This document shows, one piece after another, positions 1 to 8,317 of a stretch of DNA of 64,000 bases. The position numbers were made by a program, and so were the translations under genes. Position 1 is the first letter of the stretch. Every line of letters begins with the position of its first letter. A model generated the notes under the pieces. The model was not told where the DNA came from, did not search any database, and saw only the letters and a program-made list of their open reading frames with translations. Source of the stretch: Leptolyngbya sp. PCC 7375 (GTDB taxonomy: Bacteria; Cyanobacteriota; Cyanobacteriia; Phormidesmidales; Phormidesmidaceae). Where the stretch lies: contig NZ_JH993797.1 in NCBI RefSeq assembly GCF_000316115.1, forward strand, positions 7,847,961-7,911,960, given 5' to 3'.

Positions 1-462
1 GCCCAATATAATTGCCCCCGCTGCCTTGAGTTTTGAGACAATTGCCGCCTCATAACCCATATACCGATTGCGATAAATTTCTGTTCCCCAGCCAGTGGGC
101 ATCTCTAATGTGGCAAAGATATCTTTTACCGCAATGGGGATGCCTGACAGTGGAAAAGTTTCCAGGATTTGGCTTCCCTCCTGTTGTAATTTCTGTTCCC
201 ACATAGTTGCCTGCTGTTGTGCATGGCCCATATCAAGATAGGTCCATGCACGCACCTGAGATTCTCGTAACTCAATTCGCTGGAAACAAGCCTGTAATAA
301 GTCTGTAATGCTTAACTCCCCTGTTGCTAGTTTTTCAGCTATCGCTTGAACACTCAAACTATTTAAGGATGATCGTGGGAGTATCATTTTTTGCCGTGCT
401 GATTTAGGGATAAATTGATCGGTAGAACTCGCCAATCGTCTGGACTTGGAAGATAAAATCAT
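1..462 (-). CDS. amidase signature family enzyme, N-terminal part (runs off left edge)
   Basis: The reading frame is open from the ATG at 462 to the window edge, so only the first 154 residues are visible. The stretch PLSGIPIAVKDIF, followed by PTGWGTEIY and KLKAAGAIILG, is the N-terminal block of the amidase signature superfamily (GatA, AtzE, allophanate hydrolase and others). The Lys of AVKD is the first residue of the Ser-cisSer-Lys triad; the serines lie outside the window. An internal ATG at 387 is an alternative start, and neither has a strong ribosome site. The gene is divergent from the amidohydrolase operon at 758 and shares its regulatory region. An amidase beside an AtzB-like deaminase and a cyanate operon would fit breakdown of N-rich compounds (inference). 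The exact substrate cannot be told from this part. Confidence 0.85.
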   Translation of the reverse strand, partial: MILSSKSRRLASSTDQFIPKSARQKMILPRSSLNSLSVQAIAEKLATGELSITDLLQACFQRIELRESQVRAWTYLDMGHAQQQATMWEQKLQQEGSQILETFPLSGIPIAVKDIFATLEMPTGWGTEIYRNRYMGYEAAIVSKLKAAGAIILG

Positions 463-482
463 CTCGCAGATCAGCAACGCCC

Positions 483-507
483 ATTTTTTGTAATGTTTAC
501 AAAAAAT
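483..507. promoter_or_regulatory. 25-bp perfect inverted repeat between divergent genes (operator candidate)
   Basis: Two perfect 11-nt arms (ATTTTTTGTAA and its complement) flank a TGT centre. The repeat lies 21 nt upstream of the amidase ATG at 462 and 22 nt upstream of the NtcA box. The size and symmetry suit a dimeric repressor. I did not see the same arm sequence elsewhere in the window. Confidence 0.5.
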
Positions 508-528
508 CACTGAAATTCCCAGAGAAGC

Positions 529-571
529 GTATTGTTTTATACGGTTCTTTCAAAAACAGTTCACTTATGAT
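529..571 (+). promoter_or_regulatory. NtcA-activated promoter (GTA-N8-TAC plus -10)
   Basis: Positions 529-542 read GTATTGTTTTATAC, a perfect GTA-N8-TAC box. A TAN3T -10 element (TATGAT, 566-571) follows 23 nt after the box, which is the canonical class II NtcA promoter layout. It points at the amidohydrolase/ABC operon starting at 758 and leaves a leader of roughly 180 nt. This is direct sequence evidence for nitrogen control of that operon. Confidence 0.7.
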
Positions 572-757
572 TTCCTTCATAGCTCGGTCTAAGCTTGGCG
601 TGGTTTAGGCTTTACATTAAGGTGTTTTGGGCACTAGCGCAACATTCCCTGAAGCCCTTTCCGGAGCAGTATTAGCTTAGTTTTTTATAGTTAGCTGTAG
701 CAGTTGGGGCCTTATTAGACTTCTCTTTCGAAGTTCGTTGTCTCAGCGAATTCTGCC

Positions 758-2320
758 ATGCCATCCACTCTCATCCGAGGTAAATATGTTATTTGCAAAG
801 CTATCAGTCGCACAGAGGCTGAGATTATTGAAGATGGTGCTGTTTTTGTAGATGACGGTACCATTATAGACGTGGGGACGTATCAGGAACTGTCCGCAAA
901 ATATGAACCTGATAAGCTGCTGGGATCAGCTCACCATGTGGTGATGCCAGGTTTTGTTAATAGTCACCACCATGTGGGGTTAACGCCCTTTCAACTAGGG
1001 TCGCTGGACTATCCCCTGGAGCTTTGGTTTGCCAGTCGTCTGTCTGCCAGGCAAGTGGATTTTTATCTGGATACTCTCTACTCTGCTTTTGAAATGGTGG
1101 AGTCAGGGATCACAACGGTGCAACATATCCATGGCTGGTTGCCAGGACCTGCCAGCCTGTGGCCAGAGATTACAGGCAAGATACTCAATGCCTATGAAGA
1201 CATTGGTATGCGAGCATCCTACTGCTTTGGTGTGCGCACGCAGAACCATTTTGTTTATGAATCTAACGATGAATTTGTCGCTAAATTACCTCCCAGTATT
1301 GCGGCGGATATGGAGGCCATTCTCAAGCCCCATGAAGTACCTTTGGAAGACTTTCTCTGGTTCTTTGAAACACTTTGGAAAAAGTGGGAAGGGGCTGCCG
1401 ATGATCGCATTCGCCTGCAGTTAGCGCCTGCCAATCTGCACTGGTGTGACGATGATGCCATTATTACCCAGACAGAGTATGCACACAAGTATGGTGTTGG
1501 CATGCATATGCACCTCCTGGAAACTCCCTATCAGATGGAGTATGCCCATCGTCGTACAGGCACATCCGCAGTGAAGCATCTTCACAAATTAGGTGTTTTA
1601 GGTCCCCATTTAACACTGGGGCATGGTGTGTGGCTGACAGAAGAAGACATTGATCTCATTGCCGAAACAGGGACAATGATCTGCCACAATGCGAGTTCTA
1701 ACCTCCGTCTGCAAAGTGGTGTTGCTCCTCTTAATCATTACGCTCAGAAGGGAGTGAGAGTGGGCATGGGTTTGGATGAGGCAGGCATCAATGATGACCG
1801 CGATATGCTCCAGGAAATGCGGCTGGTTCTCAAGTTGCATCGAGTCCCCGGTATGGATTCTCTGGTGCCCGCAGCATCCCAGGTATTTCAAATGGCGACA
1901 GAAAATGGCGCTCATACTACGCGCTTTGCCAATGAAGTAGGTGTATTAGAGCCCGGTAAAGCTGCAGACTTGGTGGTGATGGATTGGGAGCATCTGGCCT
2001 ATCCCTATCTCGATGACACCATTCCTGTTCTGGAAGCTGTTATTCACCGGAGTCGCCCCCATGGTATTGATGCTGTCATGGTGGCAGGTGAGGTGATTCT
2101 AGAGAATGGCACGTTTACCCATGTAGACAAGGATGAGTTGCTGGATGAGTTGGCCGAAATGCTCAAGACTCCCCTCACACCGGATGAATTACGCCGTCGA
2201 GAGCTTGCCAAAGAAGTCTTTCCCTATGTGAAAAAGGTCTATGACGGCTGGTTTAGACCAGAGGCTTATAAGTCGTTTTACTGCACCAGTTGCCAGAGCT
2301 ATCACCCATCGTCGGGGTGA
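758..2320 (+). CDS. amidohydrolase/deaminase, SsnA-AtzB-TrzN type
   Basis: Metal-dependent hydrolase of the COG0402 cytosine deaminase-like group, which removes amino groups or halogens from heterocycles in the cytoplasm. The metal motif PGFVNSHHH (His70-His72) is followed by MHMHLLET with the next His and the catalytic Glu, LGHGVWL, CHNASSNLRLQSG, and the Asp in GLDEAGINDD. At 520 residues it is longer than the usual 440-460. The extra C-terminal tail ends with CTSC and a His, a possible metal or structural knuckle. It is the first gene of an operon with a NitT/TauT ABC transporter, so the transporter probably imports its substrate. The NtcA promoter upstream suggests induction under nitrogen limitation. 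Substrate unknown: hydroxy-triazines, pterins, purines or pyrimidines are all possible. Confidence 0.85.
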   Translation: MPSTLIRGKYVICKAISRTEAEIIEDGAVFVDDGTIIDVGTYQELSAKYEPDKLLGSAHHVVMPGFVNSHHHVGLTPFQLGSLDYPLELWFASRLSARQVDFYLDTLYSAFEMVESGITTVQHIHGWLPGPASLWPEITGKILNAYEDIGMRASYCFGVRTQNHFVYESNDEFVAKLPPSIAADMEAILKPHEVPLEDFLWFFETLWKKWEGAADDRIRLQLAPANLHWCDDDAIITQTEYAHKYGVGMHMHLLETPYQMEYAHRRTGTSAVKHLHKLGVLGPHLTLGHGVWLTEEDIDLIAETGTMICHNASSNLRLQSGVAPLNHYAQKGVRVGMGLDEAGINDDRDMLQEMRLVLKLHRVPGMDSLVPAASQVFQMATENGAHTTRFANEVGVLEPGKAADLVVMDWEHLAYPYLDDTIPVLEAVIHRSRPHGIDAVMVAGEVILENGTFTHVDKDELLDELAEMLKTPLTPDELRRRELAKEVFPYVKKVYDGWFRPEAYKSFYCTSCQSYHPSSG

Positions 2321-2404
2321 CGCCTTATTTTAAAGTTCTTGTTCTTGCTTCAGTCCATTGGCTTCGTTATCTGATGAATACATTAAACTAAGGAGACTTT
2401 TATC

Positions 2405-3454
2405 ATGTTTCATTCCCGTACTAACCGTCGTCGTTTTCTGGGTATGAGTCTGGGTGCAGCGATGACGCCTGCTTTGTTATCTTTCCTCAGTAGTTGCGCA
2501 CCGGGTAAAAAGCCTGTAGGCTCAGGCGGTTGGGATGGTCGTGAGATTAAGTTTGCCCATGGGGCGGGGTTATGTAATATGCCTCTGTTTTACTCTGCTG
2601 AGAAACAACTCTTTGCCAAGTATGGGTTTAAGGGAACAGCAGCTCTGACACCGATGCCTGCTGATGTGGCGGTGCAGTTGGCTACGGGCCAGGTGGAAAT
2701 GGCGGTGATTCCGTTTACGAATGCGATCGCAGCCTATACCCAGGGTGCATCTTTCCAAGTTGTTGCTGGCAGTGGTGTCGAAGGCTTAGTCATTGTCGCT
2801 AAGCCCGAAATCAAATCCTTTGCCGATCTGAAGGGTAAAAAAGTTGCCACCTTCCAGGCCGATACTCTAGATGTCATCGTCTATGACTATTTGAAGAAAG
2901 AAGGTATGACCTACGACGATGTGGAAATGGTGTACCTGGGTGACTCAACTGAACTGTTAAATGCTTATTTGGCCGGTCAGGTGGATGCCGTCAGCCACAT
3001 TGAACCCTATGCTACTAAGGCTAAGACCCAAACCAATGGTAATGTGCTTGGTAATGGTGTTGATATTTATGGCAGTGGCTATCCTGACTGTGTTCTCGCC
3101 GTTCGTAACGAAATCATTGAAAGCGAACCCGAGATGGTGAAAGACGTTATTCGAGTCTTCTTTGAAGCTCAGTACGAGATTGAAAATAACTTTGAAGGGG
3201 CAGCTCAAGCCACCATTGATAAGTATTATAAGACCGACATGGAGAGTCTGTTGGCCTCTGCCCAGGCTCAGCCCCCCGGTGTGGATGTTCGGGATAAGCG
3301 CAACTTTATGTATGAGCGTGCCGAAAGTATGAAGGAATTGAATTATATCAATACGGATCTGGATGACAACTTTGTTAATTTCTCTTTGCTGGAAGATGTG
3401 ATTGCTGAAAGTCCTGAACTTTGGGAGCGGGTGAAGGTGAAGGTGATTGCTTAA
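2405..3454 (+). CDS. ABC transporter substrate-binding lipoprotein, NMT1/SsuA type, Tat-exported
   Basis: Binding component of an uptake system in the NitT/TauT group. The N terminus has a twin-arginine motif (NRRRFLG, residues 8-14), a hydrophobic stretch, then a lipobox with Cys31 (LSSC). This predicts export of the folded protein and lipid anchoring. The mature part has the NMT1/THI5 pattern: AHGAGLCNMPLFYSAE, QLATGQVEMAV, DLKGKKVATFQAD, YLAGQVDAV. A strong ribosome site (AAGGAG) precedes the ATG. It lies 84 nt after the amidohydrolase and before its permease and ATPase. The ligand is unknown. By context it is a nitrogen-rich organic compound used by the amidohydrolase. Confidence 0.88.
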   Translation: MFHSRTNRRRFLGMSLGAAMTPALLSFLSSCAPGKKPVGSGGWDGREIKFAHGAGLCNMPLFYSAEKQLFAKYGFKGTAALTPMPADVAVQLATGQVEMAVIPFTNAIAAYTQGASFQVVAGSGVEGLVIVAKPEIKSFADLKGKKVATFQADTLDVIVYDYLKKEGMTYDDVEMVYLGDSTELLNAYLAGQVDAVSHIEPYATKAKTQTNGNVLGNGVDIYGSGYPDCVLAVRNEIIESEPEMVKDVIRVFFEAQYEIENNFEGAAQATIDKYYKTDMESLLASAQAQPPGVDVRDKRNFMYERAESMKELNYINTDLDDNFVNFSLLEDVIAESPELWERVKVKVIA

Positions 3455-3619
3455 GAGCCATTGGAAATATAGCTGACAAAGTGGCGATGAAGGTTGCTCA
3501 GGGCTTTCCTCCCTGCAACCCTCCTGTTCGTGGGGGCCTAAACTCCCCCCCACCCCCCGAAAGTAGGTTGCTGTTTATGGCGAGTATACGGGTTTGGTGG
3601 GGTTACGGCGAGGTCGATT

Positions 3620-4537
3620 ATGAAGGTTAAACCCAATGCCCAAATTGACTCCTCCATTCTTAAAAACATGCAATTAAAATCTTCTGTCAGTCCGGTTAAA
3701 CCTCGCGTTTCTAAAATGCGCAGTCGCTGGTGGCAGACTGTCGCCACGTCAGCTATGTGGTGGTGTCTTTCCCTGGGTCTGTTTATTGGCATCTGGGAGC
3801 TGGTGACTGTTCTGGGGTGGGTAAACACGTTAATCTTACCCCCACCCCATGAGTTTATTGCCGAAATTGGTAATCAAGAACAGTTTCTTGCACCCAGAAT
3901 TGGGGTGGAGCGCACGGGTGGAAATTTTGTTTTACTCACCGCCATTGTGGCCACCCTAAAGCGAGTGGTGTCAGGGTTGGTGCTGGGCTTTATTGCCGCC
4001 ATTGGGGTGGGTGGTCTGGCCTGTTACTTTAAGATTTTTGGTAAACTCACCCTACCAGTGATTACGCTGCTGGCTCCCATTGCCCCTATTGCCTGGATTC
4101 CCTTTGCCATCATGGCCTTTGGTATTGGGGATAATGCGGCCATTTTTGTGGTGTTTATTGGCATTTTCTTTTTGCTTACCCTGGCGACGGTTAATGCTAT
4201 TAACAATGTGAACCAGCTGTATATCAATACGGCACGGGTTCTGGGTGCCAGCCGTCGTCAGGTGATGTTTAAGGTGATTTTACCGGCGGTGATTCCAGAC
4301 CTGTTTTTTATCCTGCGGATTAACTTTTTTGCGGCCTGGATGGCGGTGTTGGCAGCTGAGATGGTGGGGGTGAATACCGGACTGGGGGCCATTGTGATGG
4401 TGGGTCGGCAAATGTTTAATGCCAAGCTGATGTTTTTAGGCATGGCTGTGATTGGGGTGGTGGGCTACCTGTTGGATGTTGGATTTCGGCAGGTGCAGCA
4501 ACGGGTGCTGTGGTGGAAAGGGTCGGCGCAAATATAG
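3620..4537 (+). CDS. ABC transporter permease, NitT/TauT (SsuC/TauC) family
   Basis: Inner-membrane subunit with about six hydrophobic segments. The EAA loop that contacts the ATPase is visible as NTARVLGASRRQVMFKVIL (about residue 196 on). A cytosolic N-terminal tail of about 45 residues, rich in Lys, Ser and Pro, precedes the first membrane segment. The gap from the binding-protein gene is 165 nt and contains only C-rich sequence. The last 24 codons lie inside the first copy of an 85-bp tandem duplication, so the stop codon region has been duplicated downstream without changing this protein. Confidence 0.88.
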   Translation: MKVKPNAQIDSSILKNMQLKSSVSPVKPRVSKMRSRWWQTVATSAMWWCLSLGLFIGIWELVTVLGWVNTLILPPPHEFIAEIGNQEQFLAPRIGVERTGGNFVLLTAIVATLKRVVSGLVLGFIAAIGVGGLACYFKIFGKLTLPVITLLAPIAPIAWIPFAIMAFGIGDNAAIFVVFIGIFFLLTLATVNAINNVNQLYINTARVLGASRRQVMFKVILPAVIPDLFFILRINFFAAWMAVLAAEMVGVNTGLGAIVMVGRQMFNAKLMFLGMAVIGVVGYLLDVGFRQVQQRVLWWKGSAQI

Positions 4538-4636
4538 TAGGGTGGTTGCCCACCTGTTGGATGTTGGGTTTCGGCAGGTGCAGCAACGGGTGCTGTGGTG
4601 GAAAGGGTCGGCGCAAATATAGTAGGGTGGTTGCCC
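4467..4636 (+). repeat. 85-bp tandem duplication, two copies, over the permease 3' end
   Basis: Copy 1 (4467-4551) encodes the permease C terminus and its stop. Copy 2 (4552-4636) repeats it with a single visible change (GGATTT to GGGTTT). Each copy ends with AGTAGGGTGGTTGCCC, which resembles the GTAGGGTGG-type REP palindromes common in cyanobacteria. The near identity indicates a recent event. Confidence 0.9.
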
Positions 4637-4694
4637 ACCATCCAGAGAGGTTTATTCAACGGAGTTGAGAAACGGTGTACAGGAGATTCTATGG

Positions 4695-5501
4695 ATGAGT
4701 GAGATTGTTTGCGATCGCGTCAGTAAAATTTGGAATCCTGACACCAATGAAGCTAACTTAGCCATTGACGACATTAGTTTCTCCGTAGAATCAGGGGAAT
4801 TTCTAGTAATTATTGGTCCCAGTGGTTGCGGCAAAAGTACCCTGCTCAGCATGATTGCTGGTCTAGAAACACCCACATCGGGGGCACTGCGATTTCGCGA
4901 CGAGGTAATCACAGAACCGTCTCCCCATCGTTCCATGATCTTCCAGCAGGCGTCTCTATTTCCCTGGCTGTCGGTGATTGATAACGTTGCTTTTGGGTTA
5001 AATCTACAGGGGTTAGGAAAACGGGAGCGCCATCAGCGAGCCAAAGAATATTTACAGCAGGTGGGGCTGTTAAAAGCAGCCAACCGCTATCCCCATCAGC
5101 TCTCGGGGGGGATGCAACAGCGGGTCTGCATTGCCCGTGCCCTCTGCCTTGGCACCGATGTGTTGCTGATGGATGAGCCCTTTGCGGCCCTGGATGTCCA
5201 AACCCGTCACCAAATGCAAAAGTTCTTGCTAGACATTTGGCAAGGCACCGGCAAGACCGTTATTTTTGTGACCCACCACATTGATGAAGCCGTTTACCTG
5301 GCGGATCGGGTGTTAATTTTAACCGCTAATCCAGGTCGCACCTTGGCCATGGTGCCAGTAGATATGCCCCGTCCCCGCGACATGATAAGTAAAGGATTTG
5401 AGTATCATCGCAATCTGTTTGTGGACCATCTGCGTTCTGAGGTGGTCAAAGCCTTTGAAGAGCAGGAGCTGGCAGAGATGTTGGATACTCGCATTAAGTA
5501 A
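4695..5501 (+). CDS. ABC transporter ATPase, NitT/TauT (SsuB/TauB) family
   Basis: ATP-hydrolysing subunit of the transporter encoded by the two preceding genes. Motifs in order: Walker A GPSGCGKST, Q-loop MIFQQASLFPW, signature LSGGMQQR, Walker B VLLMDEP, D-loop ALD, H-loop VTHHIDEA. The ATG at 4695 is preferred over one ten codons upstream because AGGAG (4681-4685) lies 9 nt before it; the product is then 268 residues. The next gene starts 7 nt after its stop, so they are surely cotranscribed. Confidence 0.9.
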   Translation: MSEIVCDRVSKIWNPDTNEANLAIDDISFSVESGEFLVIIGPSGCGKSTLLSMIAGLETPTSGALRFRDEVITEPSPHRSMIFQQASLFPWLSVIDNVAFGLNLQGLGKRERHQRAKEYLQQVGLLKAANRYPHQLSGGMQQRVCIARALCLGTDVLLMDEPFAALDVQTRHQMQKFLLDIWQGTGKTVIFVTHHIDEAVYLADRVLILTANPGRTLAMVPVDMPRPRDMISKGFEYHRNLFVDHLRSEVVKAFEEQELAEMLDTRIK

Positions 5502-5507
5502 ATAGCT

Positions 5508-6005
5508 ATGGTTACTCGATTTCCCCTATTGCAAAACCTGGCCCAGTGGGTCACTGGAACCCAGGCGAAAATCGCCGCAGCAGAAGAAAACAAAGCCGCC
5601 ATCGACATCTGGTCCTATGCCGAGCCTGCTGGGGAAGAACCCGATCCCCTCAAACGTAATGTCTTGCAATGGCGACGCTTGATTACGTCCGTGAGAGAAC
5701 CGTTAGATATTTTTCCAGGACAGCCCGTTGACATCGTTGGCTTTGTTCATCGCCAGTTTCCAGGGGCTCCCAACCAATTTGTCCTGGCTCGCCGTATCAT
5801 TCGCTGTTGCCTGGCGGATACGGTGCCCCTGGGATTAGCGATCCACATCGATACCGCTGATGACTTTGAAAATGATACCTGGCTACAGGTGCAGGGAGTC
5901 TTTGGCATGGTAGACGTGCGCAATCGCCCTACGCTGGTGGTGATTCCTGACCAGATTAAATCGATTCCTGAACCTAAGAAAGCCTACATTAACGGTGTCT
6001 TCTGA
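5508..6005 (+). CDS. DUF1980 / TIGR03943-like protein, C-terminal domain only
   Basis: The C-terminal half matches the conserved domain of the YcgQ/TIGR03943 family from memory: DIVGFVHRQ, QFVLARRIIRCCLAD and the stretch DTWLQVQGVFG. Members usually carry two N-terminal membrane helices and pair with a DUF318 permease. This protein has only 165 residues, no membrane segment and no partner permease nearby. The paired cysteines in the RCC motif may bind metal. It follows the ATPase gene by 7 nt, so it may be an accessory of the transporter or amidohydrolase (inference). It may also be a remnant kept as a separate domain. Confidence 0.65.
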   Translation: MVTRFPLLQNLAQWVTGTQAKIAAAEENKAAIDIWSYAEPAGEEPDPLKRNVLQWRRLITSVREPLDIFPGQPVDIVGFVHRQFPGAPNQFVLARRIIRCCLADTVPLGLAIHIDTADDFENDTWLQVQGVFGMVDVRNRPTLVVIPDQIKSIPEPKKAYINGVF

Positions 6006-6220
6006 AGCCTATTCCAGAGATTTTCGTGGCTATGGGCCGAATCCTCCCAATCCCCATGGGCCTAACCAGGCCAGGGTGGCGGTGATAACCATTGGCTTAC
6101 ATACGCGTATTATTTGTCGGCCTGGACGGATCTGGGCCTCAGTCTTGATGCACAAACGTGAGGCTACATATTTTTTGACTAAGGAAATAAAATCAATTAA
6201 CTTCTAAATTTTGGATGTAC

Positions 6221-6240
6221 AGACGTTCCATGGAACGTCT
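6221..6240. repeat. 20-bp perfect palindrome with GTTCCATGGAAC core
   Basis: AGACGTTCCATGGAACGTCT is its own reverse complement. The same core occurs in the long hairpin at 39906-39951, so it looks like a dispersed palindromic repeat. It lies downstream of the operon ending at 6005 and of the minus-strand gene ending at 6286. The rest of 6006-6285 shows nothing I can support. Confidence 0.7.
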
Positions 6241-6285
6241 CTTCAACATTTACTTTTGGAATTTATTTATGGCTTGCTCCTAAGC

Positions 6286-6612
6286 TTATTCAACTGTTGT
6301 TATCTGGCGGCTATCTTCCAGTCTTTGCAAGATTTCTGTAATGCCTGCAATCCCAGTCCAGAACGTATACATACCCGCTTTAACTGGGTTTTCCTTTAAG
6401 CGATGGGCCAAAATGCCCGCAGCTATACCTTCTAAAACATGAAACAACAATGCGGCTGTGCCAATCCAAAAAACTCTCTCTAATAATGTATGTTCTGCAA
6501 TCATGCCGCTCAGCTTGGTTGCCACGAGTCCCAATGCTCCAGCGATTAATAGGCAAGAGACCCCTTTGATCACCTTGAGCACCAGAGGATGGGTGGGCAG
6601 TAACGGCAGCAT
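6286..6612 (-). CDS. small membrane protein, hypothetical
   Basis: 108 residues with three or four hydrophobic segments (about 12-33, 45-68 and 80-95) and a short charged C terminus. No family recognised. It is a plausible real gene: it reads cleanly, starts with ATG, and fills the gap between the ABC operon and the divergent carotenoid oxygenase. The helices and short loops resemble small cyanobacterial integral membrane proteins of unknown role. Confidence 0.6.
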   Translation of the reverse strand: MLPLLPTHPLVLKVIKGVSCLLIAGALGLVATKLSGMIAEHTLLERVFWIGTAALLFHVLEGIAAGILAHRLKENPVKAGMYTFWTGIAGITEILQRLEDSRQITTVE

Positions 6613-6709
6613 AAGGGTATTTCCTTAACGGTCATGGTATCTACACCTCTACGGTAGCGCTATATTTTATTCTGGTATAGAAGCAATCGGCGGATGCATA
6701 TCTCTAACC

Positions 6710-8287
6710 ATGATTACAGACCAGGGACCTGTTAATGCTGACCAGATTGTTTGGGGCAAACGAGATGATCGTCTAAGGCAGGTGCAAAAGGCGGCATGGT
6801 TTGGTGCATTTCGGTCCCAGAGAGCAGAATTTTCCTACGAAATCACCGAAATTGAAGGTTCGTTACCGGAGGCATTGTTAAACTCCACCTGGTTTCACAA
6901 TGGTCCCAGTGGGTTTGAGCGGGGTAACCAACGAGTTAATCATTTTTTAGATGGCGATGGTTATCTCTGTCGGATTGCATTTCGCGATGATGGGCGGGTA
7001 TTTATGGATTCCAGGTTTGTGCAAACGGCGGAGTTTGTACAGGAAGAACAGACCGATCGGTTTTTGTTTCGCTCCACCTTTGGGACTCGCAAACCTCAAG
7101 ATAATCTGTTGGAGCTTTATCTGAAAAACCCGGCCAATGTAAACGCAGTGGCTTGGGGCGACAGACTGCTAGCGATGTACGAGGCTGGACTACCGTATCA
7201 GGTGAATCCCCATACGCTGGACACCATCGGACCCCAAAATTCCCAGGGGCAGGTGGTTTCTCAGCTCTTACCAAAATCCCGTTGGCAAACTTTACAACGT
7301 TTTGCTCAGGGACAGTGGGCAACGACGGCCCATCCCCATAGTGATCCGGTGCGCGATCGCATCATCCTATGGCACTGGGCCGCCGAGTTCAAGGGCCTCA
7401 CCATTGCCATTGTGGAATATGACCGACAATGGCAAGAATGCACCCGCTCCCAGTTTCAAATACCTGGGGCCATGATCAATCCCCATGATTTTGCCCTCAC
7501 ACCCACATACTATGTCTTTGTTGAAAACCGCCTTACCTTTAACCCGTTACCCTTTATTCTGGGTCGTCAGTCCCCGGCGGATTGTTTACGATTGCAAACC
7601 AATCAGCCAACGCGGATACATTTAGTGCCCCGTCCCGATGGTCCGATGGCAGGGCAGCCAGTACAAATCGTTGAGACCAGCCCCTGGTTTTCAATTCACC
7701 AGGCCTGTGCCTATGATCAGCCAGATGGGTCTGTGGTGGTTTATAGTGCCGGTTGGCCAGAGGCCGGTCTGGAACAGGAATTTTTGAGTAGCTGGCAGGG
7801 CTATGCGCCGGACTTTGATGTCATTGCTCCCACCTATCTTTGGCAAACAACCATTCAGCCCCAGCAAGGCACCGTCAACCACCAGGTTGTTCTTGAGAAC
7901 TATTGCATTGAGTACCCCTGTTGCCACCCTCAGTATGAAACCCAGGCTGTGCGCTATCTTTACATGACCTATAGCAACTGTGTCGGGGAGTCGTCTCCCC
8001 CCATCGGTTATCTCAAGGTGGATCTGCATACCCAAAAGTCTCAAATCTGGATGGAAGATGGTCTCAGTTTTACCGATGAACCGGTGTTTGTACCTGCCGG
8101 TGGGGACGAGGAGGATGGTTGGTTGGTTGGCATGGTTTACGACCATGCCAAGGAGCGTTCATCGTTGGTGATCCTCAATGCAAAAGATTTAGCAGCCGGT
8201 CCAGTCTGTCGGTTGTGGTTAAATCATCGACTGGTGCCAGGCCTGCATGGGTCATGGGTGCCCAATTATTACGGGCCTGGGAAATAG
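6710..8287 (+). CDS. carotenoid cleavage oxygenase (RPE65/CCD family)
   Basis: Non-haem iron dioxygenase that cleaves carotenoids or apocarotenoids at a double bond. The four iron-ligand histidines can be placed in TTAHPHSDP, INPHDFALTP, WFSIHQACAYD and, at the C terminus, GLHGSWVP. The length of 525 residues is slightly above the 460-490 of most cyanobacterial members. Family-typical blocks WFHNGPSGFERG and VNHFLDGDGYL occur near the N terminus. It is monocistronic and divergent from the small membrane protein. Whether it makes retinal, as apocarotenoid oxygenases do, or acts on another substrate cannot be told. Confidence 0.9.
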   Translation: MITDQGPVNADQIVWGKRDDRLRQVQKAAWFGAFRSQRAEFSYEITEIEGSLPEALLNSTWFHNGPSGFERGNQRVNHFLDGDGYLCRIAFRDDGRVFMDSRFVQTAEFVQEEQTDRFLFRSTFGTRKPQDNLLELYLKNPANVNAVAWGDRLLAMYEAGLPYQVNPHTLDTIGPQNSQGQVVSQLLPKSRWQTLQRFAQGQWATTAHPHSDPVRDRIILWHWAAEFKGLTIAIVEYDRQWQECTRSQFQIPGAMINPHDFALTPTYYVFVENRLTFNPLPFILGRQSPADCLRLQTNQPTRIHLVPRPDGPMAGQPVQIVETSPWFSIHQACAYDQPDGSVVVYSAGWPEAGLEQEFLSSWQGYAPDFDVIAPTYLWQTTIQPQQGTVNHQVVLENYCIEYPCCHPQYETQAVRYLYMTYSNCVGESSPPIGYLKVDLHTQKSQIWMEDGLSFTDEPVFVPAGGDEEDGWLVGMVYDHAKERSSLVILNAKDLAAGPVCRLWLNHRLVPGLHGSWVPNYYGPGK

Positions 8288-8317
8288 TTGTTCAATGTTG
8301 CGATCGCTCTTGAGATT

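Noticed and set aside
6211..6399. 62-residue plus-strand frame across the 6221 palindrome
   Set aside because: Overlaps the end of the membrane protein gene and begins inside repeat-like DNA; no support.
7691..8146. 151-residue open frame opposite the carotenoid oxygenase
   Set aside because: Complementary shadow of a clear gene, with no start signal or domain.
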